In this document: positions 33,686 through 42,664 of the stretch, in pieces
How positions within the stretch are numbered: the first letter of the stretch is position 1
Layout: each line of letters opens with the position of its first letter
Origin: Desulfovibrio gilichinskyi
GTDB lineage: Bacteria > Desulfobacterota > Desulfovibrionia > Desulfovibrionales > Desulfovibrionaceae
DNA: 64,000 nucleotides
Direction: 5' to 3'
NCBI RefSeq assembly: GCF_900177375.1
Contig: NZ_FWZU01000002.1
Span: 620,001-684,000 of the forward strand
Notes under the pieces: generated by a model
What the model was told of the DNA's origin: nothing
The model's database searches: none
Seen by the model: the letters and a program-made list of their open reading frames with translations, nothing else
Program-made: the position numbers and the translations under genes

Positions 33686-33859
33686 ATGGTTAAAGTTAAA
33701 CTTATTCGCAGCAAGATCGGTTGCAATCCTAACCAGCGCAAGACTCTTGTCGCTATGGGTCTGCGTAAGATCAGGCAAGAAAGAAGCTTTGAAGATAACC
33801 TCGTTATTCGCGGTATGATCAGCAAAGTTGCGCACCTTGTGGAGGTAACAAAATCATGA
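33686..33859 (+). CDS. rpmD: 50S ribosomal protein L30
   Basis: The 57-residue product starts MVKVKLIRSKIGCNPNQRKT and has the L30 core LVAMGLRKIRQERSFEDN. AGGAG at 33674-33678 serves its ATG. Its TGA overlaps the rplO ATG by four bases (ATGA), a sign of translational coupling. Confidence 0.96.
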   Translation: MVKVKLIRSKIGCNPNQRKTLVAMGLRKIRQERSFEDNLVIRGMISKVAHLVEVTKS

Positions 33860-34302
33860 GGCTGCATGAATTATATCCGTTCCCTGAGGAACGCAAAAAT
33901 CGCAAACGCATAGGTCGCGGTGGTGGATCTGGAACTGGGGGAACCTCAGGAAAAGGTCATAAAGGTCAGAACGCACGTTCTGGCGGTGGTGTCCCTGCCT
34001 GGTTCGAAGGTGGACAGATGCCTCTAGCACGCCGTTTGCCTAAACGTGGTTTCAAGAATCCTTTCCGTGAAGAGTATGTTGCTCTGAACATTGGAGCAAT
34101 TCTTGGAGCTTTCGAAGGCAAGACTGAAATCTCTCTTCAGGATATTTATGATCGTGGTCTTTGTAAAAAGAATGCTCTCGTAAAAGTTCTTGGAATGGGC
34201 GAAATCAGTTCAGCTGTTACCATTGAAGCTCATCGCTTCAGCGCGTCTGCAACTGAAAAAATCACCAAGGCCGGCGGAACGGCCACAGCTCTGGAAGGAT
34301 AA
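33856..34302 (+). CDS. rplO: 50S ribosomal protein L15
   Basis: L15 is a late-assembly protein with a long basic N-terminal extension. The 148-residue product has RIGRGGGSGTGGTSGKGHKGQ and GGQMPLARRLPKRGFKN. It overlaps rpmD by four bases; GGAGG at 33841-33845 is its ribosome site. secY starts two bases after its stop. Confidence 0.98.
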   Translation: MRLHELYPFPEERKNRKRIGRGGGSGTGGTSGKGHKGQNARSGGGVPAWFEGGQMPLARRLPKRGFKNPFREEYVALNIGAILGAFEGKTEISLQDIYDRGLCKKNALVKVLGMGEISSAVTIEAHRFSASATEKITKAGGTATALEG

Positions 34303-34304
34303 TT

Positions 34305-35615
34305 GTGGCAACTGCTGGAGTTGACAATCTTTCCCGACTGCCGGAACTAAAGAAAAAAATCCTTTGGACATTTTTTCTTCTGGCTGTCTACCGGGCCGGG
34401 ATTCACATCCCGGTTCCCGGTGTTGACAGTGCAGCACTAGCCGATTTTTTTGAGAGTGTTTCTAACACTCTTTTCGGCTTGTTTGATATGTTCTCCGGTG
34501 GCGGGTTGCGTAATCTGTCCATATTCGCGTTAGGCATTATGCCTTATATCTCCGCGTCTATTATTATCCAACTTCTTAATGTAGTAAGTCCAGACCTCAA
34601 AAGACTTAGTCAGGAAGGGGCTCAGGGACGCAAGAAGATTACTCAGTATACCAGGTATGCTACTGTATTAATTACAGTCGTACAGGGATTCGGTATTGCC
34701 ATGGGATTAGAAAGTATGGTTAGTCCTACTGGCGCACCGGTTGTTCTCTATGCTGGATGGTCCTTCCGCTTAATTACTATTCTCACTTTAACTGCTGGAA
34801 CCGTTTTCTTGATGTGGCTCGGTGAACAAATGACCGACCGCGGAATCGGAAACGGAATTTCAATGATCATCTTTGCCGGTATCGTAGCAGGTTTGCCTGC
34901 TGCTATTTTTAATACCGTAAGATTAATGAAAGCTGGAGAAATAACTCTTTTCCTGCTCATTTTCATTTTAGTATTTATGATCGCCATTCTAGCTTTTATC
35001 GTGTTTATGGAACGAGGTCAGCGTCGAATACCTATTCATTACGCTAAGCGTATGATGGGACGTAAAATGATGGGTGGGCAGACTACACATTTGCCTCTTA
35101 GAATTAATACCGCAGGTGTTATTCCCCCGATTTTTGCTTCCAGTATTCTGCTCTTTCCAACTACTTTGGCAAGTTTCTCTAATATTGAGTGGCTGTCAAA
35201 GATGTCTGCGCATTTTAGATCGGACTCTATCCTATACAATGTTGTATTTGTAGCTCTGATTATCTTTTTCTGTTATTTTTATACAGCGATCATTTTTGAT
35301 CCTAAAGGAATTGCAGAAAATATTCAAAAGCAGGGTGGTTTTATCCCTGGTATCCGTCCCGGCACTAAAACTCGTGAATATATTGACCGAGTGCTTGCAA
35401 GAATTACCCTATGGGGTTCCTTGTATGTAGCAGCCATCTGTGTAATTCCTATGTTGTTAATCGCACAGTTCAACGTTCCTTTCTATTTTGGGGGAACTGC
35501 ACTGTTGATCGTAGTAGGTGTGGCCATGGATTTCATGGGCAAGATCGAATCCTACTTGATTTCACGTCAGTATGACGGACTCATGGGCAAGGGAAGCAAG
35601 ATTAAGGGCAGGTAG
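34305..35615 (+). CDS. secY: Preprotein translocase subunit SecY
   Basis: SecY forms the protein-conducting channel of the inner membrane. The 436-residue product has ten predicted membrane helices and family blocks GIMPYISASIIIQLL and the loop region KQGGFIPGIRPGTKT. The start is GTG at 34305 with GGAAGGA before it. It ends the spc operon together with map; adk, often next, is not present. Confidence 0.98.
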   Translation: MATAGVDNLSRLPELKKKILWTFFLLAVYRAGIHIPVPGVDSAALADFFESVSNTLFGLFDMFSGGGLRNLSIFALGIMPYISASIIIQLLNVVSPDLKRLSQEGAQGRKKITQYTRYATVLITVVQGFGIAMGLESMVSPTGAPVVLYAGWSFRLITILTLTAGTVFLMWLGEQMTDRGIGNGISMIIFAGIVAGLPAAIFNTVRLMKAGEITLFLLIFILVFMIAILAFIVFMERGQRRIPIHYAKRMMGRKMMGGQTTHLPLRINTAGVIPPIFASSILLFPTTLASFSNIEWLSKMSAHFRSDSILYNVVFVALIIFFCYFYTAIIFDPKGIAENIQKQGGFIPGIRPGTKTREYIDRVLARITLWGSLYVAAICVIPMLLIAQFNVPFYFGGTALLIVVGVAMDFMGKIESYLISRQYDGLMGKGSKIKGR

Positions 35616-35621
35616 TAAGTT

Positions 35622-36389
35622 TTGAAGAAATTCAGAGGGATATACCTCAAAAATGACAAAGAGATTGGCCTCCTTCGTGAGGCCAATCGTTTTGTTTCTT
35701 TGATACTGGATATGCTTGGTGAATCAGTTAAATCTGGTATCAGCACCATGGATCTTGAGGACCTTGCAGCCAAAGCTTGTGAAGACTTTGGTGTAGAACC
35801 GGCTTTTAAAGGATACCATGGATTTCCTTTTGTCTTATGTTGTTCTGTGAACGAAGAAATAGTTCATGGGTTCCCGTCTAAAGAGCGTATTCTAAAAGAC
35901 GGAGACATCATCAGCATTGATATGGGAGTTGTTTATAAAGGTTTTGTAGGTGATTCAGCCCGTACTTTTGCAGTTGGTTCAATCCCTGAAAGTACTCAAA
36001 AGTTACTGGATGTAACTTACGAGTCTTTAATGAAAGGTATCGAACAAGCTCGTCCCGGTAATAATCTTTATGAGATTTCAAGGGCAGTTCAAGTACACGC
36101 AGAGTCTAATGGATTTGGAGTTGTACGCAGGTTTGTCGGTCACGGTATCGGCCGTAATATGCACGAGAAACCTGAAGTTCCGAATTTTGTTCCTGCCGGA
36201 TTGCCGGGAGTGACTCTTAAAACGGGAATGGTTATAGCCATCGAACCGATGGTTACAGTGGGTTCATATGAGGTAGAAATTCTATCTGATAATTGGACTG
36301 CCGTTACCAAAGACAGGAAGCTGTCTGCCCATTTTGAGCACTCAATTGCCATTACATCTGATGGCCCGATAATATTGAGCCTATCTTAA
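35622..36389 (+). CDS. map: Methionine aminopeptidase, type I
   Basis: The enzyme removes the initiator Met from new proteins using two metal ions. The 255-residue product shows the metal ligands in SIDMGVVYKG and FVGDSARTF (two Asp), VGHGIGRNMHEKP (His), AIEPMV (Glu) and HFEHSIAIT (Glu), plus the substrate His in YHGFPF. The start is TTG at 35622; the ribosome site is weak. It follows secY by six bases. Confidence 0.96.
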   Translation: MKKFRGIYLKNDKEIGLLREANRFVSLILDMLGESVKSGISTMDLEDLAAKACEDFGVEPAFKGYHGFPFVLCCSVNEEIVHGFPSKERILKDGDIISIDMGVVYKGFVGDSARTFAVGSIPESTQKLLDVTYESLMKGIEQARPGNNLYEISRAVQVHAESNGFGVVRRFVGHGIGRNMHEKPEVPNFVPAGLPGVTLKTGMVIAIEPMVTVGSYEVEILSDNWTAVTKDRKLSAHFEHSIAITSDGPIILSLS

Positions 36390-36414
36390 TTTTAACAAAT
36401 TGCTTAAACAGTGC

Positions 36415-36443
36415 TTGATTTTTCAAAATTAGTTCTGTATAAG
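36415..36443 (+). promoter_or_regulatory. Sigma-70 type promoter for the alpha operon
   Basis: TTGATT (36415-36420) and TATAAG (36438-36443) are separated by 17 bases, with TG directly before the -10. This would start the rpmJ-rpsM-rpsK-rpsD-rpoA-rplQ transcript about 135 bases before rpmJ. Confidence 0.6.
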
Positions 36444-36494
36444 TCATCCTTTGAATTTTCGTGGCAACGGAAGACTTGGCATGGATTCAACTGC

Positions 36495-36570
36495 CTTTTA
36501 GCCGGGTAGTTGATACATCATTGGCCCGCAGTCGGCTTGCTCCCGATTGGTTAAACTGTTAAACTGCATT
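36495..36570 (+). promoter_or_regulatory. Candidate structured leader of the alpha operon
   Basis: AGCCG (36500-36504) can pair with CGGCT (36533-36537), while CGGG (36503-36506) can pair with CCCG (36525-36528), two competing pairings. A tandem 8-base repeat GTTAAACT lies at 36550-36565. In E. coli S4 represses this operon by binding a leader pseudoknot; a similar role here is inference. Confidence 0.35.
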
Positions 36571-36584
36571 ATTTGGAGACGGTC

Positions 36585-36698
36585 ATGAAAGTAAGACCAT
36601 CTGTTAAGAAGATTTGTCCCAAATGCAAAGTAATCAGACGCAAAGGTGTTCTCCGGGTGATATGTGAAAACCCAAGACACAAACAGCGTCAAGGATAG
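36585..36698 (+). CDS. rpmJ: 50S ribosomal protein L36
   Basis: The 37-residue product reads [20 protein letters not shown] with Cys11, Cys14, Cys27 and His32, the zinc-binding form of L36. TTTGGAGAC precedes the ATG at 36585. It is the first gene of the alpha operon; infA, often just before it, is absent. Confidence 0.97.
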
Positions 36699-36710
36699 AG
36701 AGGTATAACT

Positions 36711-37079
36711 GTGGCTCGTATCGCTGGAGTAGACCTTCCGAAAAATAAGCGTTTGGATATTGCATTGACTTACATTTTTGGTGTAGGTCGCACTACTGCA
36801 CTCAAGATTCTTGACACCGTAGGTGTTGATTGGATGTTGAAAACTGATGACCTTAGCGGTGATCAGGTAAACGACATTCGTAAAGAACTTGAAGATAACT
36901 ATAAAGTTGAAGGTGACCTCCGTCGTAACCAAGTTGCTGATATTAAGCGCTTGATGGACATAGGTAGTTACCGTGGACTCCGCCACCGTCGCGGACTGCC
37001 CGTACGCGGACAGAGTTCCAAAACCAACGCAAGGACTCGTAAAGGTCCCCGTCGCTCAGTAATGAGTAGGAAGAAATAG
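36711..37079 (+). CDS. rpsM: 30S ribosomal protein S13
   Basis: S13 contacts P-site tRNA and bridges the subunits. The 122-residue product starts [20 protein letters not shown] and has the signature [20 protein letters not shown] and the basic tail. The start is GTG at 36711 after AGAGAGG. Standard length. Confidence 0.98.
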   Translation: MARIAGVDLPKNKRLDIALTYIFGVGRTTALKILDTVGVDWMLKTDDLSGDQVNDIRKELEDNYKVEGDLRRNQVADIKRLMDIGSYRGLRHRRGLPVRGQSSKTNARTRKGPRRSVMSRKK

Positions 37080-37167
37080 TAAATAAGATCAATCCGCAGA
37101 CTTTGAGCCAGATTTTATAGGGTCTTCGTGCTGCTGGTATAAATTCAACTCATCTGGAGAGAATGGT

Positions 37168-37557
37168 ATGGCTAGACCTCGCCGTTCCGGCAAGAAAAAA
37201 GAAAAAAAGAATGTTCCCGTGGGCATAGCCCACGTTAAAGCGACATTCAATAATACTATAATTACCTTCACTGATTTAAAAGGTAACGTTATCAGTTGGG
37301 CTACTTCTGGTGCTTCCGGTTTCAAGGGATCTAGAAAATCTACTCCTTTTGCTGCTCAGATTGCAGCAGAAACCGCCGCTAGAAAAGCTCAAGACCAGGG
37401 TATGCGTACCGTGGGAATCTTTGTAAAAGGCCCCGGTTCCGGTCGTGAGGCTGCTATGCGCGCCATCGGTAACATCGGTATGAAGGTGAACTTCATTCGC
37501 GATATCACGCCCATACCGCACAACGGCTGTCGTCCGCCGAAGCGCCGCAGGGTCTAA
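37168..37557 (+). CDS. rpsK: 30S ribosomal protein S11
   Basis: S11 supports the platform of the small subunit. The 129-residue product has a basic N-terminus, [20 protein letters not shown] and the ending [19 protein letters not shown]. The gap of 88 bases after rpsM holds no gene. Confidence 0.98.
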   Translation: MARPRRSGKKKEKKNVPVGIAHVKATFNNTIITFTDLKGNVISWATSGASGFKGSRKSTPFAAQIAAETAARKAQDQGMRTVGIFVKGPGSGREAAMRAIGNIGMKVNFIRDITPIPHNGCRPPKRRRV

Positions 37558-37576
37558 CGTTCGCAGGAGAAAAACC

Positions 37577-38203
37577 TTGGCCAGATATACAAAAGCAAAA
37601 TGCAGACTCTGCCGTAGAGAGGGCGAAAAGCTCTTCATCAAAGGCGACCGCTGCTTTACTGATAAGTGTTCATATGAACGTCGTCCCTATGCGCCTGGTA
37701 TTGCTGGACGCATGAGAAAGAAAATGAGTGACTACGCTATTCAGCTTCGTGAGAAGCAGAAAGTGCGTCGCATGTACGGTATCCTTGAAGGTCAGTTCCG
37801 CGGTTATTTCAAGCGCGCTGATTCTATGAAGGGTGTAACCGGTGCTAACCTTCTCATTATTCTTGAAACTCGCCTTGACAACACCATTTACCGCTTAGGA
37901 TTTGCCAATTCTCGCAATCAGGCACGCCAGCTTGTGAGACATGGTATTTTCAATAAGAATGGAAGACGTGTAGACGTTCCTTCCATGCATGTAAAACCTG
38001 GTGATGTTATTGAAGTTCGTGAAGAATCCCGTAAAATTCCGGTAATTCTCGAAGCTCAAGAAGTCATTGCTCGTCGTGGTTGCCCAGAATGGCTCCAGTC
38101 TGACGGTGCTGCCTTTAAAGGTGAAGTAAAAGCGATGCCGACTAGGGAAGACATACAGTTCCCTATCAACGAACAGCTGATTGTCGAGCTGTACTCCAAA
38201 TAA
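37577..38203 (+). CDS. rpsD: 30S ribosomal protein S4
   Basis: S4 starts small-subunit assembly and in E. coli represses the alpha operon. The 208-residue product is the Cys-containing form ([12 protein letters not shown], then CFTDKCSY) that can bind zinc, and has the S4 domain [20 protein letters not shown]. The start is TTG at 37577 with AGGAG upstream. Confidence 0.97.
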   Translation: MARYTKAKCRLCRREGEKLFIKGDRCFTDKCSYERRPYAPGIAGRMRKKMSDYAIQLREKQKVRRMYGILEGQFRGYFKRADSMKGVTGANLLIILETRLDNTIYRLGFANSRNQARQLVRHGIFNKNGRRVDVPSMHVKPGDVIEVREESRKIPVILEAQEVIARRGCPEWLQSDGAAFKGEVKAMPTREDIQFPINEQLIVELYSK

Positions 38204-38216
38204 GAAGGATTAGTGC

Positions 38217-39257
38217 ATGCTTATTCAAGACGGTGACAAACTCATCAACACACGCAACTGGGCCGAGCTTGTCAAGCCGGAACAGCTCGTGCGCGATTCC
38301 AAGTCCAACGAGCTTTACGGCAAGTTCATTTGTGAACCCTTGGAGCGTGGATTTGGCACAACCATAGGCAATTCCCTTCGTCGGGTACTTTTGTCTTCTA
38401 TGCAGGGTGCAGCTGTGGTTGCTGTTAAGATCGAAGGCGTGCAGCACGAATTCACCACCATTGAAGGTGTGATGGAAGATGTCACTGAAATCGTGCTGAA
38501 CATCAAACAGATTAGATTCGCAATGACAACTGATGAACCTCAGTTTCTTACCTTATCGGTAAATAAGCAGGGTGTCGTCACCGCAGCTGATATTCAGGAA
38601 AACCAGAACGTCAAAGTCCTCAATCCTGAGCAGACTATTGCGACTCTCTCTGAGAAGATGGTACTCGATATGACTTTCGAGATCCGTATGGGTAAGGGAT
38701 ACGTTCCTGCTGATATGCATGATGGTCTTGTAAACGAAATTGGTCATATCCAACTAGACTCAAGCTTTTCTCCGATCCGTAAGGTAGCTTACAGTGTAGA
38801 GCAGGCTCGTGTCGGTCAAATGACCAACTATGACAAGCTAGTTCTTGAAGTCTTTACCGATGGTTCTGTCACTCCTGAAGATGCTGTCGCTTATAGCGCA
38901 AAAATTCTTAAGGAACAGCTTTCTGTTTTCATTAATTTTGATGAAATGGGCTCTGAACAAGAAGAGTCTAAAGAATGTGACCTCGACCTGAACCCGAATC
39001 TGTTCAAAAGTATCGATGAACTTGAATTGTCCGTTCGTGCGACTAACTGCCTCAAGGCTGCTAACATTCGTATTGTTGGCGAACTTGTACAGCGTACTGA
39101 ACAGGCCATGCTTAAGACTAAGAACTTCGGACGTAAGTCTTTAGATGAAATCCGCAGAGTTCTTGACAGTATGGAACTTAAGTTCGGGATGCCCTTAGAG
39201 GATTTCGACAAAAAGCATCAGGAATGGCTGAAGAGGAAAGAGAAAAATGAGGCATAA
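38217..39257 (+). CDS. rpoA: DNA-directed RNA polymerase subunit alpha
   Basis: RpoA starts polymerase assembly and its C-terminal domain contacts UP elements and activators. The 346-residue product has an N-terminal dimer domain ([20 protein letters not shown]) and a C-terminal domain ([31 protein letters not shown]). AGAAGGA lies before the ATG. Its end overlaps rplQ by 11 bases. Confidence 0.98.
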   Translation: MLIQDGDKLINTRNWAELVKPEQLVRDSKSNELYGKFICEPLERGFGTTIGNSLRRVLLSSMQGAAVVAVKIEGVQHEFTTIEGVMEDVTEIVLNIKQIRFAMTTDEPQFLTLSVNKQGVVTAADIQENQNVKVLNPEQTIATLSEKMVLDMTFEIRMGKGYVPADMHDGLVNEIGHIQLDSSFSPIRKVAYSVEQARVGQMTNYDKLVLEVFTDGSVTPEDAVAYSAKILKEQLSVFINFDEMGSEQEESKECDLDLNPNLFKSIDELELSVRATNCLKAANIRIVGELVQRTEQAMLKTKNFGRKSLDEIRRVLDSMELKFGMPLEDFDKKHQEWLKRKEKNEA

Positions 39258-39678
39258 TAAGTCCGGAAGAAAGTTCAACAGAACCGGTTCACATAGAAAA
39301 GCCATGTTCCGTAACATGGTCCGTTCACTGTTGACTTATGAACATATGCGTACCACTGAGCCTAAAGCGAAAGAACTGAGAAGTTTTGCTGAAAAGCTGA
39401 TTACTCTAGCACTTCGCGACGATCTACACTCAAGACGTCTTGCTTACAAGACTCTCGAGAATCATAGTCTCGTTCAAAAGCTCTTTGATGAAATCGGTCC
39501 CCGCTTTGTTGGCGGTGGCGGTGGTTACACTCGTATTATCAAGCTTGCTGAACCACGTAAGGGCGACTGTGCTCCTATGGTGATCATCGAACTTACAAAA
39601 CGTGCTGAAGCTCCTGTAGCTGCGGCGACTGAGGCTCCTGCAGAGGCAACTCCTGCAAAAGAAACTCAGGAAGCATAA
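39247..39678 (+). CDS. rplQ: 50S ribosomal protein L17
   Basis: L17 lies near the exit tunnel. The 143-residue product starts [20 protein letters not shown] and has the family block [19 protein letters not shown]. It ends in an Ala/Pro/Glu/Thr-rich tail of about 25 residues beyond the usual core. It overlaps rpoA by 11 bases and closes the alpha operon. Confidence 0.98.
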   Translation: MRHNKSGRKFNRTGSHRKAMFRNMVRSLLTYEHMRTTEPKAKELRSFAEKLITLALRDDLHSRRLAYKTLENHSLVQKLFDEIGPRFVGGGGGYTRIIKLAEPRKGDCAPMVIIELTKRAEAPVAAATEAPAEATPAKETQEA

Positions 39679-39692
39679 ATTATGCTACTTAG

Positions 39693-39727
39693 AAAAGGGG
39701 CGGAGTTAATTCCGCCCCTTTTTTTTT
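39693..39727 (+). terminator. Rho-independent terminator after rplQ
   Basis: AAAAGGGGCGGA (39693-39704) pairs with TCCGCCCCTTTT (39711-39722) around GTTAAT, followed by further T. It ends the large ribosomal block. Confidence 0.92.
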
Positions 39728-39766
39728 AAATTTTATTTATAGATATTTCTGATATGAGGTATTGGG

Positions 39767-40666
39767 ATGGACTTACGAAGACTTGAAGCTTTTTGTAAGG
39801 TATACGAATGTAAAAGTTTTTCTAAGGCAGGAAGAGAATTATTCCTCTCACAGCCTACGATTAGTGCACATATTTCGACTCTTGAAGAAGAACTGGATGT
39901 ACAGCTTTTTGACAGATTGGGAAGGTCTATTTTGCCGACTCAGGCTGGAGATGTGCTATATCGAAATGCTAAAAATATTTATGACCTGATTGGAAAAGCA
40001 CATTCTGAAATTAATTTGCTTCGTGATAAAGTTGTGGGTGATTTAGATATCGGGGGAAGTACAATACCTTCTCACTATCTTTTACCCGGGATTTTATATG
40101 AATATTGCAAAAAATATCCTGATGTACGAGTTCATATGTCAGTCGGCGACACTTCAGAAATTTTACGCAAGATTCGCTGCGGTGAACTGATTGTCGGAAT
40201 TGTCGGTGCGGCAAGTGATGCTCCGAACATTGATTTTGTTCCCATTATGCGAGATGAGCTGGTAATTGTCGCTCCGCCTGTGCTGGTAAAGAACTATGAA
40301 GGGATTGTTGATATTCAGCAGCTCGCTGAATTACCTTGGGTAATGCGTGAAGAAGGGTCCGGTACTCGTAAAGCTCTTGAAGCGGGCTTGTCAGAGATTG
40401 GAACCAGTATTCGTGATCTCAATGTCACTGTCTGGGTTGAATCGACTCAGGCCGTAGTTCAGTGCGTTAAGGCAGGGCTTGGCATCAGTGTTACATCTCG
40501 TCTTGCAGCTCAGCCTTTGATAGATTCTGGCGAGCTTGTTCATATTAGCGGATTACCTTTGAACTTAGAGCGCAGTTTTTATCTTGCGCACCTTAGCGGT
40601 CGAGAGTTTTTCCCTGCCGTTCGCTATTTTATCGAACATATTAAAAACAGTGCTTTTGATTTTTAA
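39767..40666 (+). CDS. LysR-family transcriptional regulator
   Basis: The 299-residue product has an N-terminal winged helix-turn-helix (about 1-60: FSKAGRELFLSQPTISAHISTLEEELDVQLFDR in part) and a periplasmic-binding-like effector domain (about 90-295). The style resembles the LysR group linked with selenium metabolism in Desulfovibrio, but no selenium gene lies nearby, so this is a weak guess. It lies convergent to mqnA with a shared terminator, so control of the mqn genes is not implied by position. Confidence 0.9.
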   Translation: MDLRRLEAFCKVYECKSFSKAGRELFLSQPTISAHISTLEEELDVQLFDRLGRSILPTQAGDVLYRNAKNIYDLIGKAHSEINLLRDKVVGDLDIGGSTIPSHYLLPGILYEYCKKYPDVRVHMSVGDTSEILRKIRCGELIVGIVGAASDAPNIDFVPIMRDELVIVAPPVLVKNYEGIVDIQQLAELPWVMREEGSGTRKALEAGLSEIGTSIRDLNVTVWVESTQAVVQCVKAGLGISVTSRLAAQPLIDSGELVHISGLPLNLERSFYLAHLSGREFFPAVRYFIEHIKNSAFDF

Positions 40667-40685
40667 AAGAACTTTATTAAATAAA

Positions 40686-40721
40686 AAAGGAGCCGGAAAT
40701 ATGAATATTTCCGGCTCCTTT
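40686..40721. terminator. Bidirectional terminator between the LysR gene and mqnA
   Basis: AAAGGAGCCGGAAATAT (40686-40702) pairs with ATATTTCCGGCTCCTTT (40705-40721), with A-rich and T-rich flanks so that both strands can terminate. Confidence 0.88.
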
Positions 40722-40728
40722 AGTTGTA

Positions 40729-41556
40729 TTATATTTCAATGAAATTAAGATCAGGAACTTTCGATATCTGCCCTGTCTTTTTTAAATACTCTGCGAAAAC
40801 TTTAAGTCCTTCAGTTTCCATTTCCTTCAGGTTGTAGACTAACCCTTCATAATAAGAATTTACTTCAGGCAGTGCGAGAACGCTTTTTTCAGCAGTAAGC
40901 TCTGACATGCGTCCAATATTAGCCTGTCCCCATTCCTTGCCTTTTATCAAAGTACGTACAGCGTCTTTAACGGCAGGACTGTCCGCCACGTCTTTACGTA
41001 CTACCCATACTCCAAAGATAAAGGGGAGTCCTGTCCATTGTCTCCACGCTTCACCCAGATCCAATTTATATGGATAATCTTTGTGATGCCGCAGGTTCAA
41101 AGCTTCATCACCTATGGTCAGAATAGCTTCGGGTCTTTCGCCTGATTCAATCAGTTCTGCTGCGTTGCCTGTTTCATATTCTGGATAAATAGGAATATAT
41201 TCTGTCAGCAAAATCTTCAGTAAGGCAGCTGAAGTATGTGTCTGTGCACTGACAAGAATTTTACATCCTTTCAGCTCTTCAATGGGCTTGCGGCTGATCA
41301 ATAACACCGACTGAACTGGCCCACAGCTGCCGATAGCTATGTCAGGTATCAGTTTATACTGCTCTGCGTGGCGCAGATATTCGATTGAAGATGTTGATGA
41401 AATATGGAGCAATCCTTCAGCCATTAATTTATTAAGTTGAGCTGGAGGGCCATAGAAAAATTTAAAATTATTTTCTATGAGTTTTGATTCCAGTGGATAA
41501 TATATCGGGAGAACATTTAAATATGATATTCTGCCTACTTTAATTTCATTAACCAT
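40729..41556 (-). CDS. mqnA: Chorismate dehydratase MqnA (menaquinone via futalosine)
   Basis: MqnA converts chorismate to 3-enolpyruvylbenzoate, the first step of the futalosine route to menaquinone. The 275-residue product has the periplasmic-binding-like fold with GRISYLNVLPIYYPLE at the start, the Ser-rich ISSTSSIEYLRH and GSCGPVQSVLL, and HTSAALLKILL. It overlaps the 3' end of mqnC by eight bases, so mqnE-mqnC-mqnA form one minus-strand unit. Confidence 0.94.
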   Translation of the reverse strand: MVNEIKVGRISYLNVLPIYYPLESKLIENNFKFFYGPPAQLNKLMAEGLLHISSTSSIEYLRHAEQYKLIPDIAIGSCGPVQSVLLISRKPIEELKGCKILVSAQTHTSAALLKILLTEYIPIYPEYETGNAAELIESGERPEAILTIGDEALNLRHHKDYPYKLDLGEAWRQWTGLPFIFGVWVVRKDVADSPAVKDAVRTLIKGKEWGQANIGRMSELTAEKSVLALPEVNSYYEGLVYNLKEMETEGLKVFAEYLKKTGQISKVPDLNFIEI

Positions 41557-42646
41557 TGTGTTTCTCTGTAAGGGTATAATCCATAAGTCTTTGCTTCGGA
41601 GCGAATCCTGCTTTTTTAATCAGATTTGCTATTTCATTTTCAGATAAACTGAAACTTACACCGGCCGCTTTAACGACATTTTCTTCAATCATTGTTGAAC
41701 CGAAATCATTGCCGCCATAAAAGAGTGCGAGCTGGGCAATTTTAGGCCCCATTGTAACCCATGAAACCTGTATGTTGTCAAAGTTATCGAGTACGATTCG
41801 TGATACAGCCAACATGCGCAGATATTCAACGCTTGTCAGCCTGCGGGCATTCGGAATGTTGGTGTTGTCCGGCTGAAATGTCCATGGAATAAAGGCGGTG
41901 AATCCGCCTGTTCGATCTTGAACTTCGCGAAGGGCAAAAAGATGTTTCAGCCTGTCGGAAGGTTGTTCCGCATGTCCGAACATCATGGTCGCAGTTGTTC
42001 TTATTCCCATGTTATGGGCTGTTTCCATAACGTTAAGCCATTCCTTGGTAGAGCACTTGTTCGGTGCAATCTTGCTTCTTACTTCATCTACAAGTATTTC
42101 AGCTCCTCCGCCGGGAATGGAGGCAAGCCCCGCGTCAATAAGCCTTCTCAGCACATCTTTAACAGGAATTCTTTCCAACTCGCTGAAATACACAATTTCC
42201 GGTGGTGAAAATGCATGTATGTGAACCGGATAATTATCTTTGATAAAACGGAGCATATCTTCGTAGAAAGTGAGCGGCAAATCAGGGTTATGACCGCCTT
42301 GCATAAGAATTTGCGTTCCGCCCAGATCTACAGTTTCCTGAATTTTCTGTCCTAGCTCTTCCCTGCTGATGACGAAACCGCCGTCTTGGCCCGGAGCTAC
42401 ATAAAATGCACAAAACTTACAGCCGCATGCGCAAATATTTGAGTAGTTTATATTTCTATCAACTACGTAGGTAACGTTCATATCCGGGTGTTTAGACATT
42501 CTGACCTGATGTGCTAAACAGGCCAGATCAAATATATCAGCTTTTTCCAGCAGAATCATTGCTTCATCAAAATTAATGCGTTCTCCGGCGGAAACTTTTG
42601 CGCCTATTTCTAGAACTTCTGCCGGACTTTGAGTAATACTTGTCAT
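41549..42646 (-). CDS. mqnC: Cyclic dehypoxanthinyl futalosine synthase MqnC (radical SAM)
   Basis: MqnC closes the ring of dehypoxanthine futalosine by radical chemistry. The 365-residue product has the radical SAM cluster motif CACGCKFCAFY (CxxxCxxC), the glycine-rich MQGGHNPDLPL, and SIPGGGAEILVDEVR. It is paralogous to mqnE upstream. The order mqnE-mqnC-mqnA on one strand fits the pathway. Confidence 0.94.
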   Translation of the reverse strand: MTSITQSPAEVLEIGAKVSAGERINFDEAMILLEKADIFDLACLAHQVRMSKHPDMNVTYVVDRNINYSNICACGCKFCAFYVAPGQDGGFVISREELGQKIQETVDLGGTQILMQGGHNPDLPLTFYEDMLRFIKDNYPVHIHAFSPPEIVYFSELERIPVKDVLRRLIDAGLASIPGGGAEILVDEVRSKIAPNKCSTKEWLNVMETAHNMGIRTTATMMFGHAEQPSDRLKHLFALREVQDRTGGFTAFIPWTFQPDNTNIPNARRLTSVEYLRMLAVSRIVLDNFDNIQVSWVTMGPKIAQLALFYGGNDFGSTMIEENVVKAAGVSFSLSENEIANLIKKAGFAPKQRLMDYTLTEKHNG

Positions 42647-42664
42647 ATTAAATATCCTTCTGAC

